This document shows positions 55,560 to 64,000 of a DNA stretch of 64,000 nucleotides, piece after piece. The DNA lies in the NCBI GenBank assembly GCA_963971575.1, contig OZ020623.1, positions 15,378,980 to 15,442,979 on the forward strand, written 5' to 3'. A model generated the notes under the pieces. It was given only the letters and a program-made list of their open reading frames with translations, did no database searches and was not told the DNA's origin. Every line of letters begins with the position of its first letter. The first letter of the stretch is position 1. The DNA is from Liopterus haemorrhoidalis (lineage: Eukaryota > Arthropoda > Insecta > Coleoptera > Dytiscidae). A program made the position numbers and the translations under genes.

Positions 55560-56704
55560 AAGTTTTAATTGTACAGTCTCAATTTTAGAGTCAATTGAAT
55601 GCTTTTTATAAGATATATCATCTCATACTCATGCGACAACTTCAAAATTGTGCTTTCCAGGGCAACCTTTTAAGATGGTTTTCATCATATTTAACAAATA
55701 GGATGCAATCGGTTGTCATTAATGACTTCAGTTCTGAGTGGAAACATTGCCCTGCCGGTGTTCGACAAGGTTCATCTTGGCCCCATTGTTATTCAATTTG
55801 TTTATAAATGATATTATAAAATGTTTTAAGTCATGCAAATATTTAATGCGGACGACATGATTTTTTTATCCGATTAAACACACCGATAATTGTCATAAAC
55901 TTCAATCTGATCTCGATAGACTATCAATATTGTCTAGATAATAATTTAACTTTAAACCTAAAAGAAAAAAAAATGTAATAAGATTACATTTGGAAGGAAT
56001 CGAAGCTTTTTTGACGTCAGTTACCATATAGGGGATACAGCTATTAGCACTGTTGAAAATATTAGAGATCTTGGTGTCATTCAGGACAGCAAGTTAATAC
56101 TTGATGTACATATTGATACTGTAGTCAAAAAAGCATACAAAATGTTAGGTTTTCTTATACGTTCATGCCGCTGTTTTCAGAATCCTCTGTCTGTTATGAC
56201 ACTCTATGAAACGTTGGTTAGAAGTCAGCTTGAATTTACAACCATTTGTTGGTCCCCCCAGTATTTTTCTATCTTAACAGAATTCAAGCTGTACAAAATA
56301 AATTTACTTATTTCATGAATAGAAAATTTCCTACTTTCAATGTTAATTTATAGCAACTTGAAAAACGATGTAAAACAACGGATCTAGTATTCTTGTACAA
56401 GATTATGAATGGTTTGGTTGATTGTTCGGAACTACTTCAGAAAATCTCGTTAAAGGTATCTACCTACCAGTCTGCGGCACCTACCCTTTTTTCTGCGGCA
56501 CCTACTCGAACTAACTAGTATTTAAACTCTATTATGAATAGAGTATCTATTTTGCATAACTTTTACTCTGATCTTCCTGGTTTTCCAGACATATTCAGCA
56601 TTCTCAATTTTGTGTTGTATGTAGTTTTAAACCTGTAATTGGGACATCTCGTCCTGTTGGATTGGCCTAGTAAATAAAATAAAAAGTAAAAATAAAATAA
56701 AAAT
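55560..56704 (+). pseudogene. Degenerate Jockey-like LINE 3' portion
   Basis: Plus strand: GNLLRWFSSYLTNRMQSVVIN, CPAGVRQGSSWP (RT motif B, damaged), a decayed YADD region near 55850, RDLGVIQDSKLILDVHIDTVVKKAYKMLGFLIRSC and LYETLVRSQLEF. It ends with an AATAAAATAAAAAGTAAAAATAAAATAAA-type tail at 56673-56704. Co-linear with 38750-39650 of the better copy. Many stops and shifts. Confidence 0.78.
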
Positions 56705-57499
56705 TGTGTGCTTATTTTTTGGTTACAGATTTAGTATATTTAAATAACACCAAATGTAATACCATATGTAAAGATGCATAGCATATGGAAGTAAATTTGA
56801 ACATAAAGTTACTTTTCTGTTTAGTTTCTCGGGCCGCATCCAGCCATAACCTATGTATGTTTATGGGGCATAACTTGAGCCAATCTAGTCGGATAAGAAG
56901 CTCATACATGCACTAAACCATAGGATATAAGATGAAGTTAGAGCTATGGATATGAAGAGTTGTGTATAAATTTAAGTTAAATTGTATCGTTTCTCTGAAA
57001 CAATAAACTTTATAAACATGTTGAACCACATTCAGATATAACTTAACATTGTTACAGACAGTTCAAGATAAGTATGAAATGACGTCACACTTAAATAATT
57101 TAATAGCTAGTGTTAGAATGTAATGTTACCAACATGCAAGAATTATTCAATTGTTACATTTGGTAATTTGTTACGTTAAATGATCAAATCTTCAATTTCC
57201 TTATTCCTCCTGCTTTCTATAACCTTGTAAAAGATCATTTTTTAAAATCATACACAGAAGCAATCTGTAAGTCCTAAATGAAGTGTTTGGCAATATCGTT
57301 AGTTCGCATTTTACGGTAACAAGGCCCCTAAAATTGCTTTAACCAGGGGGCGAAAGTCCATAAAGTTTGCCCTAAATGAGATCCACTGACATGTATACCT
57401 ATTCAATTTAAGATACTTGTTGAATCAAGGTATAATAGCGAAAAGGTCGCATGTAAATTTTATAACAGTCTCATTATTTTGATAACGACTCTGAAAATT
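56705..57499. other. AT-rich, nothing recognised
   Basis: No coding similarity or paired repeats seen. Confidence 0.45.
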
Positions 57500-57866
57500 T
57501 GTTAAACTATTACATAAATTTTTATAGATGATGTAAATTTAACGACGAAAATTTTTATACAAATTTTATATATTTATACAGTCAATACACGTCTAATGTA
57601 CGAGGTATGAAACAAATAACCCGTCTTCACCGTTATCTGAAACTTTTCCTCTGTAGATATGAAAAACAGCGCATTTTTTCAACCTGAATTGCATACCTAT
57701 CGCCATGTAAAAAAGATGGGTAATTTTGTGCTTACGCCTCAATAGTTACAGAAACGTGTCAGGTCGCTATGTAACCGGTATCTGTCATTAAGAGTAAAAA
57801 TATTGAGGAAAATCTTTAAGTCATCGGCGTATAAAAGTATGTCGCTATAATTAAAACAAGTTACTA

Positions 57867-59638
57867 TCAGGTTGTCAAGGATGAAATTTGTAGAAAAAAG
57901 GCAAAGCTGGTTGATAACTTACAAATACAAGGTGTCTCAAAAGAAATTTTATATATATTTAGCTTACTGCGTGAACGCAACGTATCCGAGGGGCGCGGGG
58001 TTATGTCAATCGGTAGCCTGGCTCTTGGGAATTCAATCGCTATGGAGCGTTTCTCGGGAGCAGACCGCGCGTTATGCGTGCGAGAGTTTTACAAAAACGG
58101 TGATTCGGCGACTGTAGCGCGTAGAAAATTCTGCAGTATTCGAGGTTTTCGCCACTTAAATGATGCGCCAAGCATTCCTCTCATTCGACATTGGGTTAAA
58201 AAGTTTGCACAGACTGGTACAACGCTGGATAAATCAAAATCCGGGCGACCTAGGTCATCAAGAACGGTAGAAAACGTGGAGAATGTTAATCAGTCTGTTC
58301 GTGACGACCCGAACCTTTCAATTCGGAAGCGCGCAAGTGCTTTAAATGTGCATAGATCATCATTACATCGCATTATGCACAAAGACCTAAAGCTGCACCC
58401 CTACAAAATTCAATTGGTGCAAGAATTAAAGCCCCAAGATGCCAGTCAGAGGCTTAATTTCGTAAATCAGGTGATTGAGCGATTTTCAACGTTAACCAAC
58501 ATTTTGTTTTCGGATGAAGCTCATTTTCATCTTAAATCTTATCTTAAATCTTAAATCTAAAGTTTACGCCAATAAACCAACTTCACTGGCGCATTTGAAA
58601 GAAAATATCCGTCACGAAATGGCAGCCATCTCTGAGTCCACCTGCCGAGACGTCATAAGTAATTTTACTGTTCGATTAAATGAGTGCCGAGAACGCGATG
58701 GTCTACATTTAGACGATATTATTTTTAAGAAATAAATCCCCAAAAAGTGTATTTTAATAATTAATAAACATTTTTTCTATATACGGCTTACTTTTTTTTT
58801 AATCGATCCACTAAATATAAAATTTCTTTTGAGACACCTTGTATAAGGAATTATTTTATTCATCAAAGTATGCACCCATATTGTCTATACACTTTTGCCA
58901 TTTAGGCGGCAGATTGTTCAGGCTGGTGGCATAAAACCCTGGCGGACGAGAGTCAATGAATTCCTGGAAGGCCAGTTTTACAGCATTGTCGGAATTAAAC
59001 TGTTTTCCTATTGAAAAGTTGTCCAAATTGCGGAAGAAGTGGTAGTCAGTGGTGGCTAGGTCTGGTGAGTATGGAGGATGATGAACAAGTTCCAACTTCA
59101 ATTCCTGTAGTTTTGCCACAGTCATTTCTGCAGTGTGTGATCTAGCGTTATCATGCAATAAGATAGGAGTCGATCTGTTGACCAATCTAGGCTGTTCTTA
59201 TTTAAGTTTTTGCATCATTTCGTCCAGTTAGTTGCAGTATATTTCTGCTGTGATCGATGAATCAGTTTTTTTAATTATTTTTTTTAAGTTACCTGTACGA
59301 AATTTGGCGAACCAATATGATATTGTCTGCTGCGTAGTAACACTAGAGCCAACTACACTATCAATGTTTCACGCGGTCTGCGATGACGTAGTTCCACGTA
59401 AGAACTTATACTTCATAATAGTGCGAATTTCCGACCGTTCCATTTTCAACAAAGTTAATTTAAAAAAAAGTTTTTGATATTTTTTAGACCATACAATGAT
59501 TTCTTTTCAACAGCGAGATGTGTAACTTTCCAAAAAAAAAAAAAAAAACAGAACGGTAAAATATTAAGCCAATGTCAAATAATAAGCTGTTAAAGTTGGC
59601 AATATTATTAACTACAAATTTCATCCTTGACGACCTAA
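57867..59638 (-). mobile_element. Internally deleted mariner (fourth lineage), copy 2, hosting a DD41D element
   Basis: Ends TCAGGTTGTCAAGGATGAAA and, inverted, TTAGGTCGTCAAGGATGAAA with TA on both sides (57865-57866, 59639-59640). Coding remains on the minus strand: N-terminus near 59450-59250, then 59185-58856 with VNRSTPILLHDNARSHTAEMTVAKLQEL, HHPPYSPDLATTDYHFF and LPPKWQKCIDNMGAYFDE. The two remaining catalytic Asp are 34 residues apart. The region carrying the first Asp is deleted. A DD41D-type element sits at 57928-58841. Confidence 0.9.
57928..58841 (+). mobile_element. DD41D mariner-like element, internally deleted
   Basis: 914 bp, sibling of 7273-8571, with the same terminal repeats and TA at 57926-57927 and 58842-58843. 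The frame at 58003-58554 keeps the DNA-binding region and the first catalytic Asp (FSDEAHFHL). About 400 bp encoding the other two Asp are replaced by a short filler of TCTTA/AAATCT repeats (about 58535-58554). 58556-58735 keeps the C-terminus with the uninterrupted ending (ECRERDGLHLDDIIFKK), unlike copy 1. It cannot encode an active enzyme but has intact ends. Confidence 0.92.
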
Positions 59639-59765
59639 TATATTATTCATGTAGATTATAAATAATTGTGGGCCTAGATGTGACACTTGAGGAACTCCAG
59701 AGGTTGTTAGAAAAAATTTTGATTGTAAGCCATTGACTGTGACCGCCTGTGACTTATTTTTAATG

Positions 59766-60410
59766 CAAGGAATATATATATTATATAGGATGCTGAACTT
59801 TTCACATCACAAGATTTGATTCTGAATATATTTAAATCAATTAAACATTTTAATAATAACAAAGTTTCATCGCTATTTACTGATAACTGTTGACTTGTTT
59901 AATCTAGACTGAAATAAAGTCTGGGTCCATAAAAGGGTCTGAATGTTAGCTTTTAAAGATGTTTTATTCATTAAGAAAGAAAGGTGACAAACATCTACAG
60001 TCTGGAAAGTTGATAAAGATAACAAAAACTTCCACAAAGAATTTTTAAGCATTTAAACACTGTTTTTGTTCTGGATTTAGTATTTATTTTAAGTTTCATT
60101 TGTATATTAGTTCAAAATTTGAGAAATTACCATTTCACGTTACATTATATATCAGAATATTTGATTAAGTTGACAGATTAAAACAGGGAAGTTTGAAAAT
60201 GTTGTTTGCTGTTTGAATTTGTAGATGTACGATAATTGAAATATCAGAGATGTACTGAGGCTATACAGAATATTGGCTCGGCCATAGGCACACATCATAT
60301 GAAGACGTCGAACAGAAGGCGACCAACATTTTTAACAATTGTTTATTAATACGTTCTATTTAAGGAACTTAAACAATTAGGACTAAGTCATAAGCTAGTA
60401 AATTTAGTAA
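59766..60410. other. AT-rich, nothing recognised
   Basis: No coding similarity or paired repeats seen. Confidence 0.45.
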
Positions 60411-60834
60411 AAATTTATGTGAAGTGTGAATCTTCACACATTTCTGGGTTTTGCAGGTATTTAGTAACTGAATGATGATTATTTGGGATGCCAAAACAAA
60501 TTTTATGTCAAAATATTTTTTTATGAATTTTAATTCGAATGCCTAATACCATTAATTAAGTTTCTAAATATGTACAGTATTCTATTTATACAGCAAGGTG
60601 CAGTAAGATTTTTAAAATTGCGCCTATGGCTTCCATTGGTTGCTTATATCATAAGTCCCGCCCTCTGATTTCGTCAAACAATAAAATTATAATTTCAACA
60701 CTTCCCGCTGGTTATTAAATTTACGCTTTTAAAAAATAAATGCAACATTTACCAAAATATAACTAGAATTTTGACAAAATAATTTAAACAAAATAGAAAT
60801 GCAAAAAAAAAAACAGAAAAAAATAAAATTAACA

Positions 60835-60905
60835 GGATTCGAACTCTGCAACGTTCGCACTGCAATTTACAAAGTGCGTTACGAAACCATCTGAGCTACC
60901 AGAGT
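60835..60905 (-). other. tRNA-like segment (pseudo) inside repeat
   Basis: On the minus strand TGGTAGCTCAGATGGTT (A-box-like) is followed about 35 nt later by GAGTTCGAATCC (B-box-like), as in tRNA genes. Paired acceptor arms were not evident. It is likely a tRNA-derived piece of the repeat that could retain a pol III promoter. Confidence 0.6.
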
Positions 60906-61384
60906 TTCTTATCTGAAGTGTTACATAGCGAATTAAATATTTAACATATTTTAGTTAAAAACACAAAAAATGCGTTATTTTCCGAAAACATAATCTGATC
61001 AAAAATTCCTGTTGTACTATTCCGGTTCACACCAATGTCCATTACTTAGAATTTTTTCAGATTTTTAGTTTAAACCATCTGGGCTACAGGGTGTGGGACA
61101 AAATTTTTTTTGCACAATTTTGGCAAAAATCGCATCAAAATAATTTATTTTGCAAAAATAAAATTTTGATCGTTAATCCACGTACTAAGGGCTTTCATTT
61201 GATACCCTACTCAGAATTTTAAAAAAATATTTTTTTTTTTGGTGAGCACATTTTTGTTTATATTTTTAGGGGGATATGTTTTTTAGATGTTTTAGTATTT
61301 TTCCTATGTGTGGGTCAAAGAGTTGTATAAGCATGCCAAATTTCAACTCTCTAGGTTTAGCCGTTTGGCTACAATTTTTACCGA

Positions 61385-61385
<1 letters not shown>

Positions 61386-61438
<53 letters not shown>
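61386..61438. repeat. (CAGA)n microsatellite
   Basis: About 13 units of CAGA/GACA at the GTCY position of the repeat. Confidence 0.95.
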
Positions 61439-61599
61439 GACAAAATGACGGTATAAGGGTTTTTTGGTCATACCTACAAAACCCTAAAAATGACCTTACA
61501 GTACACAGAAAACAGAGTCAAATTGAACATCAAATTATCTAGTAAGTTTGAGGTGAAGTTGGGGCTGAGACAAGGTGAACACTTTCGACAGTTCTATTT

Positions 61600-62440
61600 A
61601 ACTTTGTAAAATATCTGTAAGGCGATGTACTGTTTACGTAACTTACAGAATTGTGTATCACCCAATATTTTGAAAATTATATATTTTTCATTCGTTCATC
61701 CTCATCTCTCTTATGCAATACTGGTGTGGGGTCACGCTCCTCAAGCGAACAGACTATTTGCTCTGCAACGTAGAGCTCTACGTGTCATTAGCGGGATCGG
61801 CTATAGAGAAGACTGTAAACAACAATATATTTCGCTTAAAATATTAACATTTCCCTGTATATATATTTTACAATGCTTGATACATGCTCACAGCCAGTTT
61901 GAAGATTATCACCTTCATGCGGAGATGCATGATCATAATACGCGAAATAAAAATAATATACGTCCTGATTTTACTCGACTTACAAAATCTAGAAATAGCA
62001 ACAATTATTACGCTATAAAATTTTTTAATGTTTTACCCTTCAACCTCAGACAAAAACCAGCTAGCAATTTTCAAACAATTATGAAGAAGTATCTTATTGC
62101 TAAAGCATTTTATTCTATTGACGACTACCTGTCCAATAACTTTAATGATCTCGTGAACACTGTCTAGACAAGTTTGGAATATTTGACATTGTGTATTGAT
62201 GTATATCTGTAAATTTATTTAATTATGTATTGTATTTATTTTATTTATTTTAAATTATTCTAAACCTTTTTAACTCAATTTTTAAACCATTTTTTTAATA
62301 TGTTATTTGTATTGTACGATATTATTTTATTTATTTGACTCACTGTATTTTTTTAATTATGATTATTTTTTTATTCTTTGACTTGTGTAAACATTCTCTG
62401 TGATGTAAGAAAACACCAATAAAGATTATTATTATAAAGA
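61600..62440 (+). pseudogene. Non-LTR retrotransposon C-terminus and 3' UTR
   Basis: 61625-62167 encodes the post-RT region: FSFVHPHLSYAILVWGHAP, RLFALQRRALRVISGIGYREDC, and a C-terminal NTRNKNNI...RNSNNYYAIKFFNVLPFNLR tail, typical of CR1/Jockey-group ORF2 ends. The RT itself is gone through 5' truncation. The 3' UTR is AT-rich and ends AATAAAGATTATTATTAT near 62437. The C-terminal frame is open to its stop at 62165. Confidence 0.82.
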
Positions 62441-62815
62441 AATACAAGCAAGACTATTAGCAGGAAATCGATGTTTACAAGGACTAAATGGACTACTAAG
62501 GAATAAAAGTAAATCAAGTGTATTGAAGTTAAGGCATTATAAAACAGTTATCCGACCAATAGTGACATATGGAAGCGAAGCATGGACTGATAATTGCAGA
62601 ACAAAGGGCACTTGGGCATGGGAAAGAACAGTATTGAGGAAAATTTTCCGAGGGAAACAAGTAGGTGACATGTGGGAAAAACGAACAAATCAAGAACTGA
62701 GAGAACTGTATAAGGACGCAAACATTATAGCAATAGTTAAAACACAAAGAATCAGATAGATAGAGCACATAGAAAGAATGCCACAAGGTAGGTTACCAAA
62801 AAGGCACATTTTTTA
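62440..62815 (+). pseudogene. RTE-like LINE C-terminal fragment
   Basis: Encodes EIQARLLAGNRCLQGL, LRHYKTVIRPIVTYGSEAW, WERTVLRKIFRGK, TNQELRELYKDANIIAIVKTQRIR, a stop, then IEHIERMPQGRLPKRH. The succession matches the region after RT in endonuclease/RT LINEs found in insects. It abuts the tail of the upstream element. Confidence 0.75.
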
Positions 62816-63007
62816 AGTGTGTATGGTTACAAATTCATAAGGTCTTTGATCAAATCATTTCTTTTTTTCTGCAACATTTTCTACAGATATGGTTCCTCTT
62901 CCATTTGCCGCAATACTTTTTCGTTTGTCACTCTATTTACCCATCGAATTTTTAACGTTCTTCGATAGCACCATATTTCAAATGCTTCAGTCTTTTTTTC
63001 TGTCACT

Positions 63008-63415
63008 CCTAGGGTCGGTTGCTGAAAGCTTAGCCGACTTTAACCATTTAGGCCCGGTTTTTCCACCTTCAGATAAAGTTCCAGGTAACTATCTGACAGA
63101 TAAGGTTATTTGTAACTTCATCTGCTGAGTAAATGTCATCCCTTCTTTCTATACAAATGTATCTATCGGATAGTTATCTAACGGATAATGAGACTGACGT
63201 ATTGGATTCACTGACTGGTATTGACATTTATTCAGCAGATGAAGTTACAAATAACCTTATCTGTCAGATAGTTACCTGGAACTTTAACTGAAGGTGGAAA
63301 GACCGGGCCTTAGCAAAACTCAGTTACAATATAAAAATCCCATAAGTAACCATAGCAACAATTTTCTGACCTTTTGGTTAGAGTTAAATAATCTTTCAGA
63401 AACCAGCTCCTAGTA
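63008..63415. mobile_element. Outer MITE hosting a Harbinger-type MITE
   Basis: CCTAGGGTCGGTTGCTGAAAG (63008) and, inverted, CTAGGAGCTGGTTTCTGAAAG (ending about 63414) form imperfect terminal inverted repeats around the nested MITE. Non-coding; tentative. Confidence 0.45.
63051..63309. mobile_element. PIF/Harbinger-type MITE
   Basis: 259 bp with inverted arms of about 90 bp starting GGCCCGGTTTTTCCACC / GGCCCGGTCTTTCCACC, flanked by TTA on both sides (63048-63050, 63310-63312). A TTA/TWA 3-bp duplication with GGCCCGG-type ends is characteristic of PIF/Harbinger MITEs. No ORF. Confidence 0.85.
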
Positions 63416-64000
63416 TTCAAGTTTCATTGAGATGCTCCAAACAAAGGTCTAAAGCAGGCTTTTTTTGTTTATGTTGTTAGTTGTAGAAACATTTCTCTTT
63501 TTACCAAATACCACTTTTACTTGATTTATTTGGCTCATCAATTCTTTTTGCATCTTGTATCCGTCAATATTTTGCTTACTTAGAAAGTGAACTCTTTAAC
63601 ATTTTGAGGCAGTTTACTGTCAAGCAAAATTTGAGCCGCAGTTCCGTATTTACTTATCACCAATACTTTTGTTGTAAATTTGTTTATATACATACCGTAT
63701 AGGGTATAAAGAGTGTTCTCCATCTTCGCCAATATGCTATCAGTACTGTGTTCTTCTAAAATTTATGAACAATTCAGAGGGCAGTATTTGTCAAAAACTT
63801 TTGGTGCTATGTTTAACTCTTCCACCATTTTCGAGGTAAAATTTTAATAATTTCCAAAATCAAAACGCATACAAAATTAACAAATCTGTTATATTGTTCT
63901 AAAATCTCAACCCTAAAATATCCGAGTATACACATACCATGACGTTAAGGTTTATTAATATCTTAATATACCTTGACTTTAAAACGTAAATGTAAGTCGG
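63416..64000. other. AT-rich, nothing recognised
   Basis: No coding similarity or paired repeats seen up to the window end. Confidence 0.4.

Larger units (their letters stand above)
57500..59765 (-). pseudogene. Jockey-like RT remnant split by a mariner
   Basis: Minus-strand 59765-59640 encodes KSQAVTVNGLQSKFFLTTSGVPQVSHLGPQLFIIYMNNI. 57864 downward continues VTCFNYSDILLYADDLKIF, so the frame runs from motif B to the YADD box once the mariner at 57867-59638 and one TA are discounted. Homology fades below about 57680. Related to the family at 35690-40036. Confidence 0.82.
60411..61495 (-). repeat. GTCY interspersed repeat, family 2, copy 2
   Basis: Inverse of 23090-24264: TTTATGTGAAGTGTGAATCT, GGGTTTTGCAGGTATTTAG, a tRNA-like segment, CATCTGGGCTACAGGGTGTGGGAC, GCCGTTTGGCTACAATTTTTACCG, a CAGA tract (61386-61438) and TACAAAACCCTAAAAATGACC. 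Non-coding; the 88-codon frame at 61276-61542 crosses the tract and is not a gene. Confidence 0.72.

Noticed and set aside
60835..60905. Functional tRNA gene
   Set aside because: A and B boxes are present but no acceptor stem pairing was found, and it sits inside a dispersed repeat.

Overview
This 64 kb window is AT-rich animal DNA, almost certainly from an insect or another arthropod. The case rests on its mobile elements: many mariner relatives, one of them Mos1-like, insect-type non-LTR retrotransposons, including one whose ORF1 has a PHD finger and a baculovirus-FP-like domain, Penelope-like elements with GIY-YIG domains, piggyBac-like TTAA elements, hAT elements and GTCY microsatellite repeats. 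I found no convincing host gene, rRNA or functional tRNA. Every coding stretch I can name belongs to a transposable element, and nearly all are broken.

Layout. 0-7 kb: a GTCY repeat, a mariner split by a non-LTR tail, and a Penelope-like (PLE) fragment inside another repeat. 7.3-8.6 kb: a DD41D Tc1/mariner element with intact ends. 8.6-10.9 kb: an RNase H-bearing LINE fragment carrying a 991-bp piggyBac-like insertion. 11.7-16.6 kb: a minus-strand Jockey-like element split by a nearly intact plus-strand non-LTR element. 16.8-17.7 kb: the 3' end of an RTE. 18.4-19.1 kb: a second TTAA element. 20.1-24.7 kb: a long palindrome, a deleted mariner, and a mariner remnant interrupted twice. 25.5-30 kb: terminal-inverted-repeat elements, MITEs and a foldback repeat. 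30.5-33.4 kb: a non-LTR element hosting a mariner and another retrotransposon. 35.7-40 kb: the best-preserved two-ORF non-LTR element. 41.4-46.4 kb: MITEs, then a Mos1-like mariner inserted in another mariner. 47-51 kb: deleted mariners, an RNase H fragment and a PLE. 51.4-55.4 kb: a 3.9-kb hAT element containing two further insertions. 55.5-59.8 kb: Jockey fragments, including a three-level nest. 60.4-64 kb: a GTCY repeat with a tRNA-like segment, LINE tails and a Harbinger-type MITE.

The layers can be ordered because target-site duplications and reading frames often rejoin across the younger insertions. The nearly identical DD41D copies (7.3 and 57.9 kb) are among the youngest. The mariner and LINE remnants that host other insertions are older. 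The most interesting signals are short motifs resembling hammerhead-ribozyme cores in Penelope-related sequence, tRNA-like segments inside a GTCY repeat family, and several well-bounded non-autonomous elements.
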